In this document: in pieces, positions 16,274-24,002 of the stretch
How the letters are laid out: each line of letters starts with the position of its first letter
Position numbering within the stretch: the stretch's first letter is position 1
NCBI RefSeq assembly: GCF_002005225.1
Contig: NZ_CP019724.1
Location: forward strand, 5,535,501 to 5,599,500
Reading direction: 5' to 3'
Origin: Streptomyces pactum
GTDB lineage: Bacteria > Actinomycetota > Actinomycetes > Streptomycetales > Streptomycetaceae
DNA length: 64,000 bases
Notes under the pieces: model-generated
Seen by the model: only the letters and a program-made list of their open reading frames with translations
Told to the model about the DNA's origin: nothing
Databases searched by the model: none
Made by a program: the position numbers and the translations under genes

Positions 16274-16915
16274 TTACCTCCGACTGTCGAGCACACGTAT
16301 ATCGCCGCCGCGCTCCCGCAGCCAACGCTCCAGATCGGATCCGCCGATTTCCCTTTGACTCTCTCGGTGGATCAGTTGGAGAGGGCCGAAAAGAGTGCCA
16401 GACATTCCCGTAAACTTCGTCTTCTCGTCGACAGTCACTTTGAACGTGTTCTCGCGGACGACCGCCTGGGAGAGGTCGGCGCTGCGGAAGTCGACATCGA
16501 TCAGCGAGGCGCCCATGAGGCGGGTTCCCCGGAGCGAGGCGGCCGACGCGTCGACCCCGTACAGCGAGGCCTTGACCAGGTCCGCCCCATCGAGCACCGC
16601 CCCCCGGAACACCGCGTCATCGAGATTGACACGCACCAAGGACGCCCGCGTCAAGTCGGCCCCGGAGAAGTCGGCCCCTTCGGCGTCGGAGCGGTAGAGA
16701 TCCACATCGATCAGTTTGGCCCCAACCAGTTGAGCATCGGTGAACCAGGACTCCTGAAAGATGCCTCCGGAAAAATCCGCTCCGCTCAGATCGAGGCCGA
16801 TCATGTCGATCCCACTTTTGCCGCCTGCCTGCAGCCACTCCTGAAGACGTATTGCCGCCTCGTGGTCTGGAGGAGCCACGGGAGGAACCCAGGTTTTATG
16901 GGTACCAGATGACAT
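16274..16915 (-). CDS. Pentapeptide-repeat immunity protein
   Basis: The 213-residue protein has about twenty A(D/N)LxX-type pentapeptides (LDLSGADFSGGIF, AKLIDVDLYRSDAEGADFSGADLTRASL, ASLRGTRLMGASLIDVDFRSADL) forming a right-handed quadrilateral beta-helix, then a C-terminal ERWLRERGGDIRVL helix. ATG at 16915 lies inside the last codons of the toxin gene (20-bp overlap), the classic position of a cognate immunity gene. Pentapeptide proteins are known as DNA mimics and as immunity proteins. An open frame continues upstream to 17521 but is antisense-like shadow of the toxin gene. A degraded copy of its 3' end lies at 15455-15597. Confidence 0.85.
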   Translation of the reverse strand: MSSGTHKTWVPPVAPPDHEAAIRLQEWLQAGGKSGIDMIGLDLSGADFSGGIFQESWFTDAQLVGAKLIDVDLYRSDAEGADFSGADLTRASLVRVNLDDAVFRGAVLDGADLVKASLYGVDASAASLRGTRLMGASLIDVDFRSADLSQAVVRENTFKVTVDEKTKFTGMSGTLFGPLQLIHRESQREIGGSDLERWLRERGGDIRVLDSRR

Positions 16916-19052
16916 CGTCTTCCCATCCATTCTTTCGGACGATGGACCTGATGTCGTCGATCGCCGCTTGATTTGCGTTTCGCGTGTCCAGGATAACTGC
17001 GCGCTGCCTCTCGGTGATCTGTTCCTGCAGCTTCTTGACCCATCGGTCGTTCTTGGCAGGGTCGTATGCCCCCTTGAACGGCTGAGACTTGTCACGCACG
17101 TTGTTGAAGGGAGGCCAGTCGGAGTGGACACCCTTGATGTCGTAGTACTTGTTGGCGCTGGGTGAGTAGAACTCACCGCGATCCGCCTCCGTAGGACGTT
17201 GGATGTCATCCGGAAGGCGCCCCTGCTCCCGGAGATCCAGACCGACCCGGGCCTCGTCTTTGGAAGGCTCGGAGATACCGCCGTTCTTGTCGGGGTCTCG
17301 TTGGAGAGCGTCGAACTCGGACGGGCTTCGGGCTTCGACCCCTTCCAAGTGGCCCCAGTGATCCTCCTTTTCCTGTCGTGTGAGTTCTGGATGGGGTTCA
17401 TTTGCGCGTTCAGAAAGCGGGTCTCGCCCTGCTGAAGCGTCCGATGGCCCGGTATCACTTGGTCCACTCTGTCCTGGAACCTCGTGCCCCGGGCCAGGCG
17501 GCACGTTGCCGTTTCCTCCACCCGAGGGCTGAGAGATCGCGGGCGAGTTGTGTTCCGGAAACGTTGAGCCTACCGAGCCTGTGGGGCTCTCGTGAGCGGC
17601 ACGAGAGTCGGCGGGGCCGTGGTCGGCCCTGTCGGTCATTGCCGCCGCGTCATCCCCTGCACGGATCAGAACCGGTTCGTCTTGCCTGAGGCTCCGCTCC
17701 AGCAGGTCCCGGTCCGCTGCTGACAGTTCCACCTTCGCCGGGGCCGTCGTGCCGTCCGCGCGGACGACCGAGCCGTCGTCCAGGTTCAGGCGGGTGCCGT
17801 CCGGCCACTCCACGACGTTGTCGCGGATGACCGGCATGTCGTCGGCGACCCGCACCACGCTGCCGTCGGGCTGGACGCGTCCCGCGCCGGAGAGGATGTC
17901 GTCGTAGGCGCCCGCCTGCACGCCGCGCAGGCCGGCGAAGAGGTCGGCGACCTTGGCCGTGCCGAACGTCGCGGCCTTGCCCAGGTAGGTCATGGGGTCG
18001 ACCAGCCGGGCGGTTTTGCCGAGCGCGCCGACCGTGCGGGCCACCGTGCCGCTCTTCGCCGCGGCTCCGGTGCCTGCGGTGAACACGGTCGTCAGGACGT
18101 TGAAGGTGACCGCGCCGCCCGCGCGTGCGGGGTTCTCGCCCCACTGGTCCCAGGCCACCAGCGCCTTGCCCGCCTCCTTGACCGTGTCGCGGGAGTCGCG
18201 CAGGTAGGAGGGCAGCTTGTCCTCGGGCATCGCCCAGTAGGCAGCGCCGACGACGGGAACCGCGGTGATGAGCACGCCGGTCGCGAGCTTGCCGAGCCCT
18301 TTCCACGCCTCGCCCGCCGCGTCCCAGCCGTCGACGCCGACGAGGGTGCCGAGGCCCCGGATCGTGCCCCACACTCCGTCGACGACGAACCCCTTGCCGA
18401 ACTCATACACCTGGTGGCCCAGCCAGTCGAGCCCGTGCCGCTCCTTCTCCACGGTCGAGCCCCAGGGCAGTTGTCCGGACTGGTTCAGCAGGTCGGCGGT
18501 GAAGCCGTAGGCGCTGGTGCCGCGCTCCATGAGGCGCTTCTCCGCGCCGTCCTCGAGGATCAGCGTCGAGCCGCCCACCAGCGCGGTGATCGTGTTGTGG
18601 CAGGTGATCTCCGCCAGCCAGAAGGCGCTCGTGGTGGCGTTGACGTCGTGCACCAGATCGTTGTTGAGCTGGACGTTGTCGTCGTCCTCGCGCCAGTCGT
18701 CGTCCCCCGCTATCTGCTGCCGGAAGGTTTCCGCACGCCGCTTGAGGCTCTTCAGCCTGGCCACGAGCGGCTGGATCTCCGTCTCGTACGAGCTGAGAGC
18801 CGCCGCGACCTTCTCCAGGTCGTCCGCGAACTCGTCCGCCTTGGCCGCCACCGGCGCCGTCGTGGCGAACAACTGCTCCGCCTCCGGTGCCGTGTAGCAC
18901 GCCGACAGTCCCTGGAACCGGCTGTGGACGTCCGCGCCCGACTGGCGGAAAACCAGGGCCTCCCCCGTCAACAGCATGTGGTCCGTGCCCAGTTGCTCCA
19001 GGTCTCCGGTGAACTGCGGGATGTTCTGCGGGTCGATCAGATCCGCGCTCAC
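16896..19052 (-). CDS. T7SS polymorphic toxin with C-terminal PD-(D/E)XK-like nuclease domain
   Basis: A 718-residue effector. Residues 1-190 are helical, with a coiled segment (EIQPLVARLKSLKRRAETFRQ) like T7SS effector headers. Residues 190-400 hold amphipathic or hydrophobic stretches (LATGVLITAVPVVGAAYWAM) resembling pore or delivery regions. Residues 470-560 are a Ser/Pro/Gly-rich linker. The last 160 residues form a separate domain with EARVGLDLREQ, NKYYDIKG (DIK at about 638-640), WVKKLQEQITERQRAVILDT and a WEDDVIWYP end. This recalls CdiA_C-type nucleases of the restriction-endonuclease fold, with the DxK lysine as catalytic residue; DNA or tRNA is the likely target. The GTG start overlaps the preceding TGA (GTGA). 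The cognate immunity is the overlapping pentapeptide gene. Confidence 0.8.
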   Translation of the reverse strand: MSADLIDPQNIPQFTGDLEQLGTDHMLLTGEALVFRQSGADVHSRFQGLSACYTAPEAEQLFATTAPVAAKADEFADDLEKVAAALSSYETEIQPLVARLKSLKRRAETFRQQIAGDDDWREDDDNVQLNNDLVHDVNATTSAFWLAEITCHNTITALVGGSTLILEDGAEKRLMERGTSAYGFTADLLNQSGQLPWGSTVEKERHGLDWLGHQVYEFGKGFVVDGVWGTIRGLGTLVGVDGWDAAGEAWKGLGKLATGVLITAVPVVGAAYWAMPEDKLPSYLRDSRDTVKEAGKALVAWDQWGENPARAGGAVTFNVLTTVFTAGTGAAAKSGTVARTVGALGKTARLVDPMTYLGKAATFGTAKVADLFAGLRGVQAGAYDDILSGAGRVQPDGSVVRVADDMPVIRDNVVEWPDGTRLNLDDGSVVRADGTTAPAKVELSAADRDLLERSLRQDEPVLIRAGDDAAAMTDRADHGPADSRAAHESPTGSVGSTFPEHNSPAISQPSGGGNGNVPPGPGHEVPGQSGPSDTGPSDASAGRDPLSERANEPHPELTRQEKEDHWGHLEGVEARSPSEFDALQRDPDKNGGISEPSKDEARVGLDLREQGRLPDDIQRPTEADRGEFYSPSANKYYDIKGVHSDWPPFNNVRDKSQPFKGAYDPAKNDRWVKKLQEQITERQRAVILDTRNANQAAIDDIRSIVRKNGWEDDVIWYP

Positions 19053-19438
19053 TTGCCCCCCTGCCGCCCGCCCGCCCCCGGCAGGTCGATCTCCGGTTCC
19101 TTCAGCGCGTTCGCCTGCGCCCGCGCGGCCATGTCCAGGTCACCCTTGACATACGCGTTGGTGGCGCCGGCCGCCCCGTTGAGCGAGTTCGACGTACGCA
19201 CCGCGACGTACATCAGCTTCTCCTGGTAGGCGGTGAAGAACTCGCCCAGCGCCGCCGCGACCGGACCCTGGACCCCGCTTCTCTCCACACCGCCCTGCTG
19301 GATCGTGCCGGCGGACCCGGCCGCACTCGGCAGCGTCTCCTGCAGAGCCTTCCCGGTGTTCGACAGACCTTCGGCCGCCTTCGCCGTCTCCTTGAGGACG
19401 CCTTGCACGCCCGACGGCGAGATGTCCCACCCCGTCAT
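19049..19438 (-). CDS. DUF6507-type T7SS-associated small protein
   Basis: The 129-residue protein begins TGWDISPSGVQGVLKETAKA, the hallmark of the DUF6507 family encoded next to ESAT-6-like and toxin genes in Streptomyces. Helical, no signal peptide. Its size and position suggest a WXG100-like partner or chaperone that pairs with the toxin's N-terminal helical domain for export. It is coupled to the toxin gene by a GTGA overlap and preceded by a 96-bp gap carrying an octamer repeat. Confidence 0.75.
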   Translation of the reverse strand: MTGWDISPSGVQGVLKETAKAAEGLSNTGKALQETLPSAAGSAGTIQQGGVERSGVQGPVAAALGEFFTAYQEKLMYVAVRTSNSLNGAAGATNAYVKGDLDMAARAQANALKEPEIDLPGAGGRQGGK

Positions 19439-19445
19439 GCGGATT

Positions 19446-19500
19446 CCCCGTTTCCCCGTTTCCCCGTTTCCCCGTTTCCCCGTTCCCCGTATCCCCGTGC
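19446..19500. repeat. Octamer tandem repeat (TTTCCCCG)n between T7SS genes
   Basis: About six tandem copies of GTTTCCCC with degenerate end units fill much of the gap between the ESAT-6-like gene and the DUF6507-type gene. On the transcribed strand this reads GGGGAAAC repeats, each resembling a Shine-Dalgarno, just upstream of the ATG at 19438. Copy-number slippage could alter translation of the downstream gene. Confidence 0.75.
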
Positions 19501-19534
19501 TCTCGCGTGCCGTCGTCCGCCGACGCGCCCCGCG

Positions 19535-19846
19535 TCAGCCGATGTTGTCGACCGCCGCCCGGGCCTTCGCCATCGTCGACTGGGCCGTCCCGTCGTTGTC
19601 CTCGAGGGTCGTGCGCACCAGTTGGATGATGCTGCGCACCTCGTCGGCCGCGCGGTTCCAGCGCACTTCCTTGCCGTGGTACTCGTCGGAGACGCCATCG
19701 GCCTGGAAGTCGGCCATGGCGGCCTTCACAGCCTTGTCGCGGTCGGTCAGCACACGCTCCAACTGCGCGACGATCCCCTGCAAGCCGCCCTGCACCTCGG
19801 TCGACGCGCCGGTGTCGTAGGAGCGGCGGTCCAGATTCTGGCCCAT
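19535..19846 (-). CDS. ESAT-6-like (WXG100 superfamily) small protein
   Basis: A 103-residue helical protein (MGQNLDRRSYDTGASTEVQG) with two predicted amphipathic helices around VAQLERVLTDRDKAVKAAMADF and WNRAADEVRSIIQLVRTTLED, the helix-turn-helix hairpin expected of an Esx/ESAT-6-like T7SS substrate. A classic WXG is not present; the turn reads EYHGKEVRW. ATG 19846 is preferred to the TTG two codons upstream, and GGGGG precedes it. It pairs with the similar gene at 19891-20223. Confidence 0.75.
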   Translation of the reverse strand: MGQNLDRRSYDTGASTEVQGGLQGIVAQLERVLTDRDKAVKAAMADFQADGVSDEYHGKEVRWNRAADEVRSIIQLVRTTLEDNDGTAQSTMAKARAAVDNIG

Positions 19847-19890
19847 CGTCAAAACCCCCTGTGGTTTGCGGTCCTGCCCTGGCCGGCGGT

Positions 19891-20223
19891 CTAGCGCGCG
19901 CCGAAGCGGGCCGCGTCGAAGTTGGCCGCGCCCATGTTCCGCTGCGCGTTGTCCTGCTGTTCGGTGTCACCGGTGGCGAACGCGGTGTCCATACCGCCCT
20001 GGCCTTCGAGGATCGCGCTGAGTGACCCGTTGAGCGCGGCGGTGATCTCGTCCGCGCGCGTCTTGAACGAGTCGAACGCGACCTTCCCGGATCCGTTGAA
20101 CTTGCCCTCCAGCGGCTCGGCCGCCTGGATCAGCATGCGGATCAGCGTGCCCAGGTCGGTGCTCGAACCGACCGTGTTCCTGCCCAGGTCCGACAGAGTC
20201 GTGGACCCCATGTCGAACTTCAC
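19891..20223 (-). CDS. ESAT-6-like (WXG100 superfamily) small protein, first gene of the T7SS operon
   Basis: The 110-residue protein begins KFDMGSTTLSDLGRN and has two long helices joined near LEGKFNGSGKVAFDSF, where FNG takes the place of WXG. Such Esx-like proteins form helical-hairpin heterodimers exported by the EccC motor. The GTG start at 20223 is preceded by GGGGGTG. Together with 19535-19846 it probably forms the secreted dimer. No gene of the same strand lies within 400 bp upstream, so the operon promoter should be in 20224-20340. Confidence 0.75.
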   Translation of the reverse strand: MKFDMGSTTLSDLGRNTVGSSTDLGTLIRMLIQAAEPLEGKFNGSGKVAFDSFKTRADEITAALNGSLSAILEGQGGMDTAFATGDTEQQDNAQRNMGAANFDAARFGAR

Positions 20224-20500
20224 GTGTGTCACCCCCGTGCGTCCCGTACGCATCACTAAGCCGTTCGAACATGCTGTCGCACAACACATTGCGAACGCAA
20301 CGCCGTTGATCAGGACGTGACGCGATCCGGACATGACCGGGAGGACCGTGCCCCGCGACCCGGGCGGGACGACGCCGGTGCGCCTCCTGCCCATGCCTGT
20401 GGCGGACGGCCGGAAAGTTCCCGTGAGATCCGTGCAACCCTCTCCGCACCTCGCGGGTCGTACTTCGCGTCAGGACTTCTGGGAGGGGACCCGGGGGGGA
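20224..20500 (-). promoter_or_regulatory. Probable promoter region of the T7SS operon
   Basis: This gene-free stretch precedes the first ESAT-6-like gene. Around 20250-20310 it is less GC-rich than its surroundings and contains a short inverted repeat (TTGCG-AA-CGCAA, about 20289-20301) that could be an operator. No convincing -10/-35 pair was identified. Confidence 0.3.
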
Positions 20501-20530
20501 CTTGAGAGGTCCTGTACAGGGGAGGGAACC

Positions 20531-20562
20531 GAAGGGGCCCGGTCGACGGACCGGGCCCCTTC
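20531..20562 (-). terminator. Strong hairpin terminator of the ribose operon
   Basis: Arms GAAGGGGCCCGGTC (20531-20544) and GACCGGGCCCCTTC (20549-20562) form a perfect 14-bp stem with a 4-nt loop, 68 nt past the rbsD stop. It separates the ribose operon from the T7SS promoter. Confidence 0.8.
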
Positions 20563-20629
20563 GAGATTCGAGGTCCGTCCGGACCGGCGCCCCGTCCGCC
20601 GGCCGTCCCGCGCCTGATCGGCCGTCGCC

Positions 20630-21019
20630 TCAGAAGAACACCCCGCAGCGCAGCAGTACGTTCGCGTACGGCCGTGCCTCGCCGGTGCGGACGACCAGCC
20701 GCGCGCCGGCGCTCAGCTCCTTGAGCCGTTCGTGCGGGACCAGGGCGAGGGCGGGGAAGCGGCCGGCCAGCAGACCGGCCGCCGCCGGATTGGCGTCCCG
20801 CACCTCGGCCGCCGCCGTCGCGCCCTCGACCACCAGCTCGGCCAGCAGCCCCTCCAGCACCTCGGTGAAGGACGGCACCCCGGCCCGGAAGGCCAGGTCC
20901 ACCACCCGTGGCCCGTCGGGTATCGGCATGCCGACGTCACACACCAGGACCCCGTCCCCGTGGCCGAGTTCGGCCAGAGCGCCGGACAGGTGGCGGTTGA
21001 GTATCCCGGCCTTCTTCAC
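20630..21019 (-). CDS. rbsD: D-ribose pyranase RbsD
   Basis: The 129-residue protein has the RbsD signature: MKKAGILNRHLSGALAELGHGD with the catalytic His (H20 region), VCDVGMPIPDGPRVVDLAF and a C-terminal VVRTGEARPYANVLL. It interconverts beta-pyranose and beta-furanose forms of ribose so that the furanose can be phosphorylated. The start overlaps the ribokinase stop by 4 bp, and it is the last gene of the rbs operon, followed by a strong terminator. Confidence 0.95.
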   Translation of the reverse strand: MKKAGILNRHLSGALAELGHGDGVLVCDVGMPIPDGPRVVDLAFRAGVPSFTEVLEGLLAELVVEGATAAAEVRDANPAAAGLLAGRFPALALVPHERLKELSAGARLVVRTGEARPYANVLLRCGVFF

Positions 21020-21918
21020 AACGCCTCGGCCTCCGCCGCCGTCGGGTAGGACGCCTGCGCTCCCGGCTTCGTGACGGCCGCCGCGCCGACCCGGGCCGCG
21101 TACGCCGCCGCCTCGGCGAGCGACTCGCCCGTGCCGAGCCGCCAGGCCAGCGCCGCGGTGAACGCGTCGCCCGCGCCCGTCGTGTCCACGGCGTCGACCT
21201 TCACGGACGGGACCCGCGAGACGCCCGCGGACGAGGCCACCAGTGCGCCCTCGGCGCCCAGGGTCACGACCACCGAACGCGGGCCCTTGGCCAGCAGGAT
21301 GCGGGCCCAGTCCTCGGGGCGCTCGCTCACGCAGGCGTCGCCGAGGATCACCTTCGCCTCGTGCTCGTTGACGATCAGCGGGTCGCAGGCCGCCAGCACC
21401 TCGCGCGGGAGCGGGCGCGGCGGCGACGGGTTCAGCACGAAGCGGCTGTCCGGCGCCAGACTCCGGACCACCTCCACGACCGTCTCCAGCGGGATCTCCA
21501 ACTGCGTGGAGACGACCCGGGACGCGTGGAAGAGGCTCGCGGCGGCGCGGACGTCCCCGGGGGCCAGCCGGCCGTTGGCGCCCGGCGAGACCACGATGCT
21601 GTTGTCGCCGGACGGGTCGACGGTGATCAGCGCGACGCCGGTCGGCGCCCCGCCCACCAGTACGCCGACCGTGTCGACGCCGGCCGCCCGCTGCGAGTCC
21701 AGCAGCAGCCGGCCGTAGTCGTCGTCACCGACCCGGGCCAGCAGGACCGTACGGGCGCCGAGCCGGGCGGCGGCGACCGCCTGGTTCGCGCCCTTGCCGC
21801 CCGGGTGGACGGCCAGGTCGGAGCCGAGCACCGTCTCGCCGGCATCCGGCCGCCGCTCGACGCCGATCACGAGGTCGGCGTTGGCCGACCCCACGACCAG
21901 GAGGTCGTAGTCGTACAT
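21016..21918 (-). CDS. rbsK: Ribokinase
   Basis: A 300-residue PfkB-family kinase that phosphorylates ribose to ribose-5-phosphate. Visible motifs are VVGSANADLVIGVERRPDAGE, the PfkB signature 1 region GGKGANQAVAAARLGA and the C-terminal DTTGAGDAFTAALAWRL with the catalytic Asp. The ATG is preceded by GGAGAG. A 131-bp spacer containing degenerate GAGTGAA repeats separates it from the transporter gene; it remains on the same strand and is likely co-transcribed. Confidence 0.95.
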   Translation of the reverse strand: MYDYDLLVVGSANADLVIGVERRPDAGETVLGSDLAVHPGGKGANQAVAAARLGARTVLLARVGDDDYGRLLLDSQRAAGVDTVGVLVGGAPTGVALITVDPSGDNSIVVSPGANGRLAPGDVRAAASLFHASRVVSTQLEIPLETVVEVVRSLAPDSRFVLNPSPPRPLPREVLAACDPLIVNEHEAKVILGDACVSERPEDWARILLAKGPRSVVVTLGAEGALVASSAGVSRVPSVKVDAVDTTGAGDAFTAALAWRLGTGESLAEAAAYAARVGAAAVTKPGAQASYPTAAEAEAL

Positions 21919-22049
21919 GAATCGCTCTCCGATCCGAGTGAATCCGAGTGAACCTGGGTGAACCCGGGTGGGTGTCCGAGTGAAGCCCGGTGAGCGGGGC
22001 GGGCGGTCGCCGTGACCGCCCGCCCGTGCACTTCCGCGCGCCGCCCGGG

Positions 22050-24002
22050 TCAGCCCTCGAAGCCGGCCACGTTCTCCTTGGTGACCACCTTCACCGGCAC
22101 CTTCACCATTGTGTCCACCTTCTTGCCGTCGGCAGCGCGCAGCGCGTTCTGAACGGCGATCCTGCCCAGTTCCTTCGGCTGCTGCGCCACGGAGGCGAAC
22201 AACGTGCCCTCCCGCACCGCCTTCAGCCCGTCCGGGGTGCCGTCGAAGCCGACGACCTGGACCGACTTGCCGGCCTTGGAACCCAGCGCCTTGATCGCGC
22301 CGAGCGCCATCTCGTCGTTCTCCGCGAAGACGCCGTCGATGTCGGGGTGCGCCTGGAGCAGGTTGGTCATCACGTCCAGGCCCTTGGTGCGGTCGAAGTC
22401 CGCGGGCTGCTTGGCGACGACCTTGATGCCCGGGTACTCCTTCAGACCGGCCGCGAAGCCCGCCCCGCGCTCCCGGCTGGCGGAGGTGCCGGCCTGGCCC
22501 TGGAGGATGACGATCGTGCCCTTGCCGCCGAGCTTCTCGGCGAGCGCCTTGGCGCCCAGCTCACCGCCCTCGACGTTGTCGGAGGCGACCAGCGCCGCCG
22601 TCTTCGCGTCGTTGACGCCGCGGTCCACGGCGATGACGGGGATGCCGTCCTTGTTCGCGCCGCGCACGGCGGGACCGGCCGCGTCGGAGTCCACCGGGTT
22701 GACGATGATCGAGGACAGGCCCCCGCTGACGAAGTTCTGCAACTGGTTGGCCTGCTGCGAGGCGTCGTTCTGCGCGTCGGTGACCGTCAGGTCCACGCCC
22801 AGCTTCTCCGCCTGCTCCTCCGCTCCGGCCCTGATCTGCACGAAGAACGGGTTGTTCAGCGTCGACAGGGACAGACCGACCTTCCGCGTCTTCCCGGCCG
22901 AGGAGTCGTTGTGCAGCAGCGAGGTCGCGCCGACGACCGCCACCGCCACGACGGCCGCGATGACGTACGTCAGTGCCTGCTTGCCCTTGCCGCCCCCGCC
23001 GGCCCCGGCCGCCGGCGTGGTCGCGCCCGCCTTGCGCCGCAGCGTGTCGAGCAGCACCGCCAGCGCGATGACGACACCGATGACGACCTGCTGCCAGAAC
23101 GCGGAGACCGACAGCAGGTTGAGGCCGTTGCGCAGCACCGCGAGGATCAGCGCGCCGATGAGCGTGCCCGACGCCTTGCCGGTGCCGCCCGCGAGCGAGG
23201 CACCGCCGATGACGACGGCGGCGATGGCGTCCAGTTCGTAGCCCTGCGCGGCCTGCGGCTGCGCGGAGGAGAGCCGGGAGGCGAGCACGATGCCCGCGGC
23301 GGCGGCGAACAGCCCGGAGAAGGCGTAGATGGCGAGCTTCTGCCGCTTCACCCGCAGGCCGGACAGGCGCGCGGCCTCCTCGTTGCCGCCGATGGCGTAC
23401 ATGGAGCGGCCGATGTAGGTCCGCCCGAGGACGAACGCCGTGATCAGCCCCATCACGATCATCACGAGCACCGGCACCGGCAGCCACCCGCCGAGGGTGT
23501 CACCGAGGTGCGAGACCGAGTCCGGGAAGGCGATCGGCGAACCCTGCGAGATGACCAGCGACAGACCGCGCCCCACCGACAGCATGGCGAGCGTCGCGAT
23601 GAACGGCGGCAGCTTCCCGTACGAGATGAGGAAGCCGTTCACCAGGCCGCACCCGATGCCCGTCGCGACGGACAGCAGCACCGCGAGCACGACCGGCATC
23701 CCGGCCTCGGTCGCGCTCCACGCCAGCACGGTGGCCGACAGTGCGGCGACCGAGCCGACCGACAGGTCGATGCCGGCCGAGACGATGACGAAGGTGACGC
23801 CGAAGGCGAGGATCGCGGTGACGGCGGCCTGGACGCCGACGTTCAGCAGGTTGTCGGCGGTCAGGAAGTCCCCGGACAGCGCCGACATGGCGATGACGAG
23901 GACGATCAGCGCGGTCAGCGCGCCGTTGTCGAGCAGCAGGCGGCGCAGGCCGCCCGTGCCGCCCTGCGCGCCCGGCTTGCTCTTGAGCGTGTCAGTGGCC
24001 AC
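22050..24002 (-). CDS. Ribose ABC transporter: permease fused to substrate-binding protein (RbsC-RbsB)
   Basis: A single 650-residue protein carries two normally separate subunits. Residues 1-325 form an RbsC-type permease with about ten helices and the motifs ILAFGVTFVIVSAGIDLSVGS and AVVIGGASLAGG. After a glycine-rich linker and one more membrane helix (ALTYVIAAVVAVAVVG, about 345-362), residues 370-650 form an RbsB-type periplasmic-binding protein (KVGLSLSTLNNPFFVQIRAGAEEQA, PVIAVDRGVND, DGVFAENDEMALGAI). The binding domain is thus tethered outside the membrane in place of a lipoprotein anchor. GTG start, 11-bp overlap with rbsA. Such fusions occur in actinobacteria. Confidence 0.92.
   Translation of the reverse strand: MATDTLKSKPGAQGGTGGLRRLLLDNGALTALIVLVIAMSALSGDFLTADNLLNVGVQAAVTAILAFGVTFVIVSAGIDLSVGSVAALSATVLAWSATEAGMPVVLAVLLSVATGIGCGLVNGFLISYGKLPPFIATLAMLSVGRGLSLVISQGSPIAFPDSVSHLGDTLGGWLPVPVLVMIVMGLITAFVLGRTYIGRSMYAIGGNEEAARLSGLRVKRQKLAIYAFSGLFAAAAGIVLASRLSSAQPQAAQGYELDAIAAVVIGGASLAGGTGKASGTLIGALILAVLRNGLNLLSVSAFWQQVVIGVVIALAVLLDTLRRKAGATTPAAGAGGGGKGKQALTYVIAAVVAVAVVGATSLLHNDSSAGKTRKVGLSLSTLNNPFFVQIRAGAEEQAEKLGVDLTVTDAQNDASQQANQLQNFVSGGLSSIIVNPVDSDAAGPAVRGANKDGIPVIAVDRGVNDAKTAALVASDNVEGGELGAKALAEKLGGKGTIVILQGQAGTSASRERGAGFAAGLKEYPGIKVVAKQPADFDRTKGLDVMTNLLQAHPDIDGVFAENDEMALGAIKALGSKAGKSVQVVGFDGTPDGLKAVREGTLFASVAQQPKELGRIAVQNALRAADGKKVDTMVKVPVKVVTKENVAGFEG

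Noticed and set aside
16916..17521. N-terminal extension of the pentapeptide gene to 17521
   Set aside because: The extension lies wholly inside the toxin gene in another frame and has no recognisable sequence; ATG 16915 is the natural immunity start.
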